A stretch of 64,000 bases of DNA from Gammaproteobacteria bacterium (GTDB lineage: Bacteria; Gemmatimonadota; Gemmatimonadetes; Longimicrobiales; Gaopeijiaceae), in the NCBI GenBank assembly GCA_028820325.1, contig JAPPJO010000082.1:54885-118884 (forward strand), in the 5' to 3' direction. The position numbers were made by a program, and so were the translations under genes. Positions 30,386 to 38,129 of the stretch are shown in pieces. The notes under the pieces were generated by a model that saw nothing but the letters and a program-made list of their open reading frames with translations, was not told the origin of the DNA and searched no databases. Every line of letters starts with the position of its first letter. Position 1 is the first letter of the stretch.

Positions 30386-33297
30386 GCCGGCCGAAGATCG
30401 GGGACCTCTCCCTCGCAGCCCGGCTGCGGCGCGAGCTGGAAGGCGAGGTGCTCTTCGACCCGGTCAGCCGCGGGCTCTACAGCACCGACGCCTCCATCTA
30501 CCAGATCGAGCCGGTGGGGGTGGTGGTGCCGCGCACCGTGCAGGACGTGAGGACCGCGATCGAGATCGCCGTGCAGGAAGGGGTGCCGGTGCTCCCGCGC
30601 GGGGCGGGGACCTCGCAAGGCGGGCAGGCGGTGGGCCGGGCGCTGGTGATCGACACCAGCAAGCATCTGGGCGCCATCTCGCGCCTGGACAGGGAGGCGC
30701 GGACGGTTCGGGTCGAGCCGGGCGTGGTGCTCGACGACCTGAACCGCTGGCTGGCGCCGCACGGGCTCTTCTATCCGGTGGACGTGGCTACCGCCAGCCG
30801 GGCCACGTTGGGGGGAATGGCCGGGAACAACAGTTCCGGGGCTCGGTCCATCCGCTACGGCATCATGGCCGACCGGGTGCGTGCCATCGACGCGGTGCTC
30901 GCGGACGGGAGCGAGTTGCGCTTCGGGGAACTGCCTGATGGGGTATCCGAGCGTGCGCGCGCGGGGAAGAAGAACGGGGATGGCGGGGTCCAACTGGCGC
31001 GCCGCATGTGGGAGATCCGCGCCCGCGAGGCGGAGGAGTTGGAGCGGCGAATACCGAAGGTCCTCCGCCACGTCGCCGGCTACAACCTGCATCGCCTGGA
31101 GCGTCCCGGGCTGAACCTGGCGCCGCTGCTGGTGGGCTCGGAGGGAACGCTCGCGTTCTTCACCTCGCTCGAACTCGATCTGGCCCGCCTGCCGCCGCAC
31201 CGCCTGCTGGGCATCTGCCGTTTTCCCGACCTGGAGAGCGCGCTCGATGCCGTGCAGCACATCGTCACCCTCGACCCAACCGCGGTCGAGCTGATGGACG
31301 ACAACGTGCTCCGCCTGGCCTGCGCGAACCCCACCTTCCGCCCCGTGGTGGAGCGGGTCTTCCCCGGCGACCCGGGGGCGGTGCTGGTGGTGGAGTTCTC
31401 GGCCTTCCAGGAGCGGGCCGCGCATGAGGGACTGAATCGGCTCGAGGAGCTGATGGGCGATCTGGGCCATCGCGGCCCCATGAGGCGCGCGCTCACCGCC
31501 GCGGACCAGGCCCAGGTCTGGGGTGTGCGCAAGGCCGGTTTGAGCATCGTCATGTCGTCGCCCGGCGACGTGAAGCCGGTCTCGTTCATGGAGGACTGCG
31601 CCGTGCCACTGCCGCGCCTGGCGGAGTTCGGGGCGCGGGTCAACGAAGTATTCGGCCGGCACGGGGCCGACGGCACCTGGTACGCACACGCGTCGGTGGG
31701 GTGCCTGCACGTGCGTCCGTCCCTGAACCTCAAGCAGGCGCCCGACGTGGGCCGCATGCGCGCCATCGCCTCCGAGGTGCACGAGGTCGTGCTCGACCTG
31801 GGGGGATCGCACTCCGGAGAGCACGGCGACGGGCTGGTGCGCTCGGAGTTCATCGAGGGGCTGATGGGGCGGCGCATCGCGGCGGCGTTCGAGGAGGTGA
31901 AACAGGCCTTCGACCCGCGCGGCTTCATGAATCCGGGCAAGATCGTCGATCCCCCGCGCATGGACGACCGCAGCCTCATGCGCTACCGGCCCGGGTACGC
32001 GCACAAGCCCTTCGAGACCACGCTCGACTGGAACCGGTGGGGCGGGCTGGCCGGCGCCGCCGAGATGTGCAACAACAACGGCGCCTGCCGGAAGGCCGAT
32101 CCCGGGACCATGTGCCCCTCCTACCGCGTCACCGGCGACGAGAAACACGTGACGCGCGGGCGCGCGAACGCCCTGCGGCTGGCGTTGACCGGGCAGCTCG
32201 GCTCCGACGCGATGCGCTCACCGGAGATGAAGGAGGTCTTCGACCTGTGCATCGGCTGCAAGGCGTGCCGGCGCGAGTGCCCGGCGGGCGTGGACATGGC
32301 GCGCATGAAGGTCGAGTTCCTGCACCACTACCGGAAGAAGCATCCCGCCGGCGCGCGGGATCTCGCGCTCGCGCATCTTCCGCGGCTGGCGGCACGCGGG
32401 GCGCGGTTGGCGCCCCTGATCAACGTCGGGGGACGGAGTCGGGTGCTCCGGGGCGTGGGCGAGCGCCTCACCGGCATTGCACGGCAGCGCGAGCTGCCCA
32501 GGTGGGCCAGAAGGCCCTTCCGGAATCCTCCGGCCCTCGGGGACAAGCCCGAGGTGGTGCTGCTGGTCGACACCTTCAGCCGTTACTTCGAGCCCGGGAA
32601 CGCGCGGGCAGCGATGAGGGTGCTGGAGGCGGCGGGATATCGCGTCGAGGTGGCCGGGGCAGGGCTTGGCTCACGTCCTCTGTGCTGCGGCCGCACCTAT
32701 CTGAACGCCGGGCTGGTCGAGGAAGCTCGCACCGAGGCGCGACGGCTGCTGGACGCGCTGTCGGAGGCGCGCGCCCGCGACGCGGCCATCGTCGGGCTCG
32801 AGCCCTCCTGCCTGCTTACCCTGCGCGATGAGATTCCGGCAATGCTTCCGGGCGCCGAATCAGAGCAGGTCGCCGAACGTGCCCTGCTGCTGGAAGAACT
32901 CCTCGTCCGCGATGAGGAACGGATTCGTACGCGCCTCGATCTCCAGGTGCCGAGCGCAGATGCCGCCTTCATCCACGGGCACTGCCATCAGAAGGCCTTC
33001 GGCGCCTTTGAGGCCACGCCCCGGGTCCTCGACTGGATTCCCGGGCTCAGGCCCACCGTCATCAAATCCGGCTGCTGCGGAATGGCAGGCTCCTTCGGCT
33101 ACGAGGCGGAGCACTACGAGCTGTCGATGAAGATGGCGGAGCTGGATCTGCTCCCCGCGGTGCGCGCTGCCCCCGCAGACGCCCTGGTTGTCGCCGACGG
33201 CACCAGTTGCCGGAGCCAGATCGCGCACGGCAGCGGCCGCGAGGCGGTGCATGCGGCAGCGGTGCTGGCCGGGGCGTTGGGGGCGAAGAGCGGCTGA
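30376..33297 (+). CDS. FAD-linked oxidase fused to Fe-S subunit (GlcD/GlcF type)
   Basis: A 973-residue fusion. Residues ~35-250 form the PCMH FAD-binding domain (LPRGAGTSQGGQAVG, GGMAGNNSSGARSIRYG); residues to ~530 are the FAD-oxidase C domain (SHSGEHGDGLVRSEF). The C-terminal half is a GlcF/LutA-like electron-transfer part with MCNNNGACRKADPGTMCPS (~565), CIGCKACRRECPAGVDM (~625) and two CCG domains (PLCCGRTYLNAG ~769, SGCCGMAGSFGYE ~899). This architecture oxidises 2-hydroxyacids such as glycolate, D-lactate or D-2-hydroxyglutarate and passes electrons to the respiratory chain. Divergent from the glyoxylate aminotransferase, which points to glycolate, though lactate cannot be excluded. 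Confidence 0.9.
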   Translation: MPDRRPKIGDLSLAARLRRELEGEVLFDPVSRGLYSTDASIYQIEPVGVVVPRTVQDVRTAIEIAVQEGVPVLPRGAGTSQGGQAVGRALVIDTSKHLGAISRLDREARTVRVEPGVVLDDLNRWLAPHGLFYPVDVATASRATLGGMAGNNSSGARSIRYGIMADRVRAIDAVLADGSELRFGELPDGVSERARAGKKNGDGGVQLARRMWEIRAREAEELERRIPKVLRHVAGYNLHRLERPGLNLAPLLVGSEGTLAFFTSLELDLARLPPHRLLGICRFPDLESALDAVQHIVTLDPTAVELMDDNVLRLACANPTFRPVVERVFPGDPGAVLVVEFSAFQERAAHEGLNRLEELMGDLGHRGPMRRALTAADQAQVWGVRKAGLSIVMSSPGDVKPVSFMEDCAVPLPRLAEFGARVNEVFGRHGADGTWYAHASVGCLHVRPSLNLKQAPDVGRMRAIASEVHEVVLDLGGSHSGEHGDGLVRSEFIEGLMGRRIAAAFEEVKQAFDPRGFMNPGKIVDPPRMDDRSLMRYRPGYAHKPFETTLDWNRWGGLAGAAEMCNNNGACRKADPGTMCPSYRVTGDEKHVTRGRANALRLALTGQLGSDAMRSPEMKEVFDLCIGCKACRRECPAGVDMARMKVEFLHHYRKKHPAGARDLALAHLPRLAARGARLAPLINVGGRSRVLRGVGERLTGIARQRELPRWARRPFRNPPALGDKPEVVLLVDTFSRYFEPGNARAAMRVLEAAGYRVEVAGAGLGSRPLCCGRTYLNAGLVEEARTEARRLLDALSEARARDAAIVGLEPSCLLTLRDEIPAMLPGAESEQVAERALLLEELLVRDEERIRTRLDLQVPSADAAFIHGHCHQKAFGAFEATPRVLDWIPGLRPTVIKSGCCGMAGSFGYEAEHYELSMKMAELDLLPAVRAAPADALVVADGTSCRSQIAHGSGREAVHAAAVLAGALGAKSG

Positions 33298-33368
33298 GGA
33301 CGCAATCTCCGGAGTTGATGTCTGGTGCTCGCATGTCCCGTTGGGACCATCTTGTAGACATCTGCAAC

Positions 33369-33391
33369 AACTGAAGTCACTTCGGTTGACG
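33369..33391 (+). promoter_or_regulatory. Possible promoter -35 with overlapping near-palindrome
   Basis: AACTGAAGTCACTTCGGTT (33369-33387) is an inverted repeat with one mismatched pair. Its right end runs into TTGACG (33386-33391), a good -35, with a poor -10 (ATACCG or GATACC) about 17 bp on. It lies 71-93 bp before the two-TM protein gene at 33462 and could be its regulated promoter. Confidence 0.28.
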
Positions 33392-33461
33392 GCGTTCAGC
33401 GTCCATGGATACCGTCAGAAGGATCCACGATGGTCGCGCGTTCCCGAGCCAAGGAGGAGTC

Positions 33462-33986
33462 ATGGCGGACGCAACACGGATACCCGACCAACTGCGCACG
33501 CACGTATGGGAAGGGCGTGTCAACGCCGATCGACTGCGGCGCTACTACGGTGAACTGGCTGGAGTCCTCACGCGCCGGGCGTCGATGCTTACGACGCTGG
33601 GATGCTTCGTCGCATTCGTGGGCCCACACCTCGATGGCCTGGGTGCGCCTGCATGGCTGGAGGTGTTGGTATCGCTGGCGGGAGTGGTGCTTGCCATCAG
33701 CACGATAGCGCACAGTCAGAACAGGATTATCGAGGCACTGTTCCGGCACCAGCAGTTCGCCGATCTGCATACGGAATGGACCGGCCTCTGGCAACGTGTC
33801 GAGGACGAAATGGCCGCGGTCCCCGAGGTCCAGAGCCGATGGACCGAATTGACGCGAAAGGCCGACGCGATCACGGTCCGGAGTCCCCAGGACAAGATCA
33901 ACCAACGCGTGCTCGACGCCGCGGAGCAAGCGACCTACGCCTACTACGAGCAGGAGGCCGCTCCTGGTGTCCCAGCCACAACCTGA
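33462..33986 (+). CDS. Two-TM membrane protein of SLATT-like layout
   Basis: The ATG at 33462 follows AAGGAGGAG at ideal spacing; 174 residues. An N-terminal helix with Arg/Tyr (GRVNADRLRRYYGELAGVLTRRASML) precedes two closely spaced TM helices (about 42-58 and 66-84), and a long helical cytoplasmic tail follows. Helix, two TM segments and coiled tail resemble SLATT/SMODS-associated 2TM proteins, proposed pore-forming effectors in nucleotide-signalling defence systems. The match is by layout only, and no cyclase or nucleotide sensor gene is adjacent. A proline-rich mini-gene overlaps its end, and a hairpin closes the unit. Confidence 0.5.
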   Translation: MADATRIPDQLRTHVWEGRVNADRLRRYYGELAGVLTRRASMLTTLGCFVAFVGPHLDGLGAPAWLEVLVSLAGVVLAISTIAHSQNRIIEALFRHQQFADLHTEWTGLWQRVEDEMAAVPEVQSRWTELTRKADAITVRSPQDKINQRVLDAAEQATYAYYEQEAAPGVPATT

Positions 33987-34089
33987 TCCCCAGGGTCATC
34001 CGCCTCCCAAGCCGGCCCCTGAGAAGCGCCAGGGCGGATGGCCACCCCCGAAGAATCCACCTCCCCCTCCCCCGCCAAGAAAGAACTGA
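33967..34089 (+). CDS. 40-residue proline-rich peptide overlapping the two-TM gene
   Basis: A GTG at 33967 opens a 40-codon frame that overlaps the last 20 bp of the two-TM protein gene and ends at 34089. The product has 18 prolines, with PPPKPAPEKR and a terminal run of seven prolines then RKN. Composition, coupling by overlap and a hairpin 30 bp downstream suggest it is a real accessory peptide rather than noise. A proline-rich strand could bind SH3-like or EVH1-like partners; no function is known. Confidence 0.4.
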   Translation: MSQPQPDPQGHPPPKPAPEKRQGGWPPPKNPPPPPPPRKN

Positions 34090-34118
34090 AGGGAGGGGTC
34101 CGTTAGCCAACCGGACGC

Positions 34119-34136
34119 CCCAAGGCTCGCCTTGGG
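34119..34136 (+). terminator. Hairpin after the proline-rich ORF
   Basis: CCCAAGG-CTCG-CCTTGGG is a perfect 7-bp stem with a tetraloop, 30 bp after the small ORF and 62 bp before the stop of the convergent DUF5916 gene. There is no T-run; it could serve transcription in both directions. Confidence 0.4.
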
Positions 34137-34197
34137 CTCGTCAATCGTGCTTCTCGTCAACCCGTGCTTGAAGGGCGCGGGCGCATCAGGAGCCCCC

Positions 34198-36522
34198 TCA
34201 CCACGCGAACGTCTGCGAGTACTTCAGCGAGATCGACCGGCCCGTCGACAGCGGCGTCCGCGGGATCAGGTTGGCGTCGCGCTCGGTGAGCAGTCCCTCG
34301 TTATAGACGATCCAGAGGTCGGTGCCCTCGCGGAAGTGATAGCGGAGGCGCGAGTTGATGCTGGTCAGGTCGTCGACGCCGTTGTACTGGGCGTAGGCGC
34401 TCACGGCGAAGTGCGTGTTGAGCGCCACCTCGAGCTTGAGCTGCGCAATGTGCGCGGTGGTGGCCATGTCGCGCTCTGAGAAGTCGATCCGGTTGAGGGA
34501 ATACACCGCCGCCATCTCCAGATAGCGGGACAGGTTCCAGACCGGCCCGACCGACATGCTGACGCGGCTGCCGTCGTAGAAGCTTCCCGCCGAGACGCTG
34601 TACCGGCCCCGGAAGCTGGCGGTGCGGCCGAGGTCGAGGTTCGCCTTCACCTCGTGGAACCAGTAGTCGCCCGCCGGCACCACCACCTCGGCGATCGGGA
34701 AGGGCTCGCGCACGCTCTCGTACTGCGATTCCAGCCCCACGTCCACACGCCCGCCGCTTCTGAACTGGGCCTCCAGCCTGGGATTCACGAGCCGGGTCTC
34801 CGCGGTGCGGTCGGAGTTGCGGGTGAACTGCCGCGCGGTCAGCCTCACGCCCTGCGATCGGAACAACGTCTCGGGATCGTCCAGGAACTGCCCGTATGCC
34901 AGATCGCCGCCGATGAAGTTGTAGGCCTTGCGGCGCTGGAACCCGAGGCCCGGGTTGTAGTCGGATCCCACCCGGACGGCGTCGAACGAGTAGGTGAAGC
35001 CCACGTCGCGGCGCCGCTCCCAGCGCGCTCTCAGCAGTCCCGTCTCCAGGCCGCCCGCGTCCGCCGTCCCCTCGTCGAATGTCTGCGCCCACTGCAGGAG
35101 CGCGTATTCGTCGCCGGTCGGCCGCAGCGACGCGTCCAGCCCGTACGCGATGTTGTCGCCCCCGTAGCTCCCGAGCCGGGTGGTGACCATCGCGCCCACG
35201 TTGGAATAGGAGTTCAGCACCTGCTGCCGCAGCCGCAGCACGCCCATGTTCTCCGACGAACGCTCCCCGTGCGCCGCCGTCTGCATGTTCAGGAGCCCGT
35301 AGTCGGTGCCCCCTACGCGCCCCACCGCGCGCGCCCCCCCGTAGATCCTGACGATGTCGCCCGCGTCGAGTCCGATCTTCCTGCTGTAGAAGAGGCGGTT
35401 GAAGGGGCCGCCGGTGTTAAAGTCGAAGGTCGCGGAGCGCTCCTGAAAGAACTGGCGTTTCTCCGGGACGAACAGCGCGAAGCGTTCGATGTTGACCTGG
35501 ACGCTGTCCGCTTCCACCTGCGCAAAGTCCGTGTTCGCGGTGACGTTCAGCGAGAGATTCGACGTCGGGGCGTACCTGATGTCGAGCCCGACTTCCCGGG
35601 ACCCTTCGCGGTCGGTTTCCCACGCGGACTCCGGTCCGCCGGGACCATCCACGAGCTGCGGCGTCTGCCGCACTCCGCCCAGTACATAGGGCGTCACGTA
35701 GACGGGCGTGGACTGCTGCACGCCCCGCAGCAGGACGCGCTGCGCCTGCGAGGGCTTGGCGAAGGCGATCCCGCCCCAGCGCGGATCGATGTCCGGGAAG
35801 GTGTGGCGTTCATTCTTGCGCGCGATGATCCGGTAGAAGATGAACCCCATCGTCACTTCGTCGCCTTCGACCTGGAAGCCGAGGGTGGCGAAGGGGATAC
35901 GGAACTCCGCGAACCAGCCCTCCTCGTTCTGGCTGGTGACGACGTCCCAATACGAGTTCCAGTCCTCGTTCGACGGCATCCCGGCGCGCGGCACGACCTG
36001 GGCATCGTTGAAGACCGTGCGGTCGATGCGGTTTCCCGCGGGGTTGGTGACGAACCAGACACCGGTCTCGAAGTCGTTGTAGCTGTCGAAGATGACGGCG
36101 AGCCCATCGTCGCCGCTGTAGCGGTCGCGGTAGAAGGTGTTGGTGCGGACGGCCTCCGGCTCGGAGTCGTAGAGCCGGCCGGACACGTAGACGTATTCGT
36201 CGTCGTGGGCGATCCGCACTTCGGTGGTCTCGGTGGGCGGCGCCCCGTAGGTGGGACTGAACACCGTGAAAGGCAGAGGCTCCAGGTCGTCCCACGCCGG
36301 CTCGTCCACGATGCCGTCCAGCTCGATGGGGCCGCTGATGCGGGGGATGAGGATGGGCGTGGTACGGGAGTCGTCAGCCGAAGGGCCCGGTTCGGACGTC
36401 GGAGTCTGGCCGTGGAGTGCTGACGGGGCGAGCAGAGCCGCGAAAACCGCGGCAGCCAGGGATGTTGCGAAGGGGAGGCTGCAGGGCGGGGAGTGGGCGG
36501 CCCGCGTGCGAGAGATCGTCAT
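34198..36522 (-). CDS. DUF5916 outer-membrane protein with CBM9-like N-terminal domain
   Basis: A 774-residue exported protein. A signal peptide (FATSLAAAVFAALLAPSALHGQ) is followed by a CBM9-like module (IELDGIVDEPAWDDLEPLPFTVFSPTYGAPPTETTEVRIAHDDEYVYVSGRLYDSE, about 60-130, with DWNSYWDVVTSQNEEGWFAEFRIPF further on). The remaining ~500 residues alternate polar/hydrophobic beta strands and end with ...SLKYSQTFAW, a C-terminal aromatic typical of barrel insertion signals. The DUF5916 architecture occurs widely in Gemmatimonadota and Bacteroidota; the role is unknown, perhaps glycan-linked uptake. Divergent from the ECF sigma operon. Confidence 0.85.
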   Translation of the reverse strand: MTISRTRAAHSPPCSLPFATSLAAAVFAALLAPSALHGQTPTSEPGPSADDSRTTPILIPRISGPIELDGIVDEPAWDDLEPLPFTVFSPTYGAPPTETTEVRIAHDDEYVYVSGRLYDSEPEAVRTNTFYRDRYSGDDGLAVIFDSYNDFETGVWFVTNPAGNRIDRTVFNDAQVVPRAGMPSNEDWNSYWDVVTSQNEEGWFAEFRIPFATLGFQVEGDEVTMGFIFYRIIARKNERHTFPDIDPRWGGIAFAKPSQAQRVLLRGVQQSTPVYVTPYVLGGVRQTPQLVDGPGGPESAWETDREGSREVGLDIRYAPTSNLSLNVTANTDFAQVEADSVQVNIERFALFVPEKRQFFQERSATFDFNTGGPFNRLFYSRKIGLDAGDIVRIYGGARAVGRVGGTDYGLLNMQTAAHGERSSENMGVLRLRQQVLNSYSNVGAMVTTRLGSYGGDNIAYGLDASLRPTGDEYALLQWAQTFDEGTADAGGLETGLLRARWERRRDVGFTYSFDAVRVGSDYNPGLGFQRRKAYNFIGGDLAYGQFLDDPETLFRSQGVRLTARQFTRNSDRTAETRLVNPRLEAQFRSGGRVDVGLESQYESVREPFPIAEVVVPAGDYWFHEVKANLDLGRTASFRGRYSVSAGSFYDGSRVSMSVGPVWNLSRYLEMAAVYSLNRIDFSERDMATTAHIAQLKLEVALNTHFAVSAYAQYNGVDDLTSINSRLRYHFREGTDLWIVYNEGLLTERDANLIPRTPLSTGRSISLKYSQTFAW

Positions 36523-36771
36523 CGTTTCCCGTTTCGTCCTCGTTCACCCAGCCCGTGCCAGACCTCTGCGTCCGCCCCGCGCGCGTGCGCCCGGAGGTGT
36601 CCCGGAACCGACCTCAACGCTCTACCCTCCAGGGGTTTTCCGCAAGCGGTCGGGGCACGGTGGCGGGCGAGCGCTGGTATGAAGAGGCTGAGCGTCGGGC
36701 TGATCCGTCACATTTTCCACGTCCCGGTCGTTTCCTGGACGACAACACTCCATAACAGAGAGCGGGCTCGG

Positions 36772-37278
36772 GTGGAGCCAGAGGCCTTTCGCGACGTCTT
36801 CGACCAGCTGAAGCCGAAGCTGCTGCGCTACTGCACGTACCGGTGCGGAGATCCGGATGCGGCGGAGGACATCGTGCAGGAAGCGATGGTGCGGCTCTGG
36901 CGGCGGGACGCCGATGCGCCTCCCGCCGATCCCGCGGCGTGGCTGTTCACGACTGCCCGGCACCTCATCCTCGATGGGGAAAAGGTGGCCGGCAACCGAC
37001 AGCGGCTGCTGGTCTCCAATCCGGTGTCCGAGGCCGAGCCGGAGCAGGCGGACCGGGCTCTGGAGCGCGAGCAGGAGCGGCAACGAGTACGCGAGGTGCT
37101 GGGAGAGATGCCTGATCGAAGCCGGGAAATCCTGATGCTCCGCTACTCGGGGTTCAGCTATCGCGAGATCGCCGGGAAGGTCGGCATCGCGCCCGGGTCG
37201 GTGGGCACGTTGCTGGCCAGGGCCGAGCGCCGTTTTCTGGAGCTACTGCGACCGTCCGGGGAGGATGCGGCACGATGA
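36772..37278 (+). CDS. ECF-type RNA polymerase sigma factor
   Basis: Read from the GTG at 36772, 168 residues; an ATG at 36679 in frame would add 31 residues without a good ribosome-binding site. Region 2 is seen in FDQLKPKLLRYCTYRCGDPDAAEDIVQEAMVRLWRR and region 4 in LGEMPDRSREILMLRYSGFSYREIAGKVGIAPGSVGTLLARAERRFLELL, a normal ECF sigma plan. Its last 4 bases overlap the anti-sigma start (ATGA). Together with the anti-sigma and TonB-receptor genes this looks like a cell-surface signalling unit of FecIR style. The upstream gap has GGAACC at 36604, compatible with an ECF -35 element. Confidence 0.88.
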   Translation: MEPEAFRDVFDQLKPKLLRYCTYRCGDPDAAEDIVQEAMVRLWRRDADAPPADPAAWLFTTARHLILDGEKVAGNRQRLLVSNPVSEAEPEQADRALEREQERQRVREVLGEMPDRSREILMLRYSGFSYREIAGKVGIAPGSVGTLLARAERRFLELLRPSGEDAAR

Positions 37279-38129
37279 TCCATCTGACGGAAGACATGAT
37301 TCTCGCGGTGCGCGACCGGGAGCCGGTTGCGGACGAGGTGCTGGCCCACATCGACGAGTGCGGCGCCTGTGCGCGGGCCCTGGAGGATGCCCGGTCGCGC
37401 GCCGAGGCCGTCGAACAGGCGCTGGCGGCGCTGACGGTGCCGCGGAGGATGGAAGGGCGGGCAGAGATCCCCGAGGGGCGCGGGCGTTCGGATGTGGCTG
37501 CGGGCGCAGGGACTCAGGTGGTGTCCATCGAGCGCGGGCGTTCGGATGGGACGGCGGGCACCGGAGTCCGGGTGGTGCCCATCGACCCTGGGCTCCGGGA
37601 TGCGGGACCGCGAACGCGGGCACGCCGGAGCGTCTGGTCGGTGCGCTGGCTCGGCCGCGCAGCCGTACTGGTGCTCATCGCAGCGGGGGCGCTCTCCGCG
37701 CTTCCCGGCCCGTTCAACGGGTGGATCCCGCGGGTCTTCTCGGGTGGGTCGCCGCTGGCCACGCCGATCGCCCCTGCGCCCGAGCCGGCCGGCCAGGTCG
37801 GGGGCCGAATGGAGGTTGTGAGCGGGCCGGTGCTCGTGCACTTGGAGAACGTCGTGCCCGGCACCGTCATCGATGTCCGCCGGGTCGCCGGTCGGGCCGT
37901 CGGGGTGCTGGCGGCGACCGGCAGCGAGTTTTCCTACGGGAGCGGGGAGGTACGGGCCGCCGTCGTGGCGGGCCCGGTCACGGTGGAGCTGCCGGATGGA
38001 GTGGTGCCGGCCACGCTGATCGTGAACGGGGCGACCTATCTCGTTGTCGACGCGGTCGGGATGGAAGTGCCGGGACCGGCCACGGCGGCCGTCGGGGAGA
38101 GCCTGGTGACGTTCCAGGTGCCGAATTGA
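37275..38129 (+). CDS. Transmembrane anti-sigma factor
   Basis: A 284-residue protein overlapping the sigma gene by 4 nt. The N-terminal zinc-binding anti-sigma motif H25-x3-C29-x2-C32 (HIDECGACA) is followed by a flexible stretch holding an internal tandem repeat (RGRSDVAAGAGTQVVSI then RGRSDGTAGTGVRVVPI), one TM helix (about 121-138) and a periplasmic beta-rich domain (GGRMEVVSGPVLVHLENV...). It would hold the ECF sigma factor at the membrane until the outer-membrane receptor encoded next signals. The repeat lies in the cytoplasmic linker. Confidence 0.82.
   Translation: MIHLTEDMILAVRDREPVADEVLAHIDECGACARALEDARSRAEAVEQALAALTVPRRMEGRAEIPEGRGRSDVAAGAGTQVVSIERGRSDGTAGTGVRVVPIDPGLRDAGPRTRARRSVWSVRWLGRAAVLVLIAAGALSALPGPFNGWIPRVFSGGSPLATPIAPAPEPAGQVGGRMEVVSGPVLVHLENVVPGTVIDVRRVAGRAVGVLAATGSEFSYGSGEVRAAVVAGPVTVELPDGVVPATLIVNGATYLVVDAVGMEVPGPATAAVGESLVTFQVPN

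Noticed and set aside
34654..36423. 589-codon plus-strand open frame
   Set aside because: Antisense to the DUF5916 gene.
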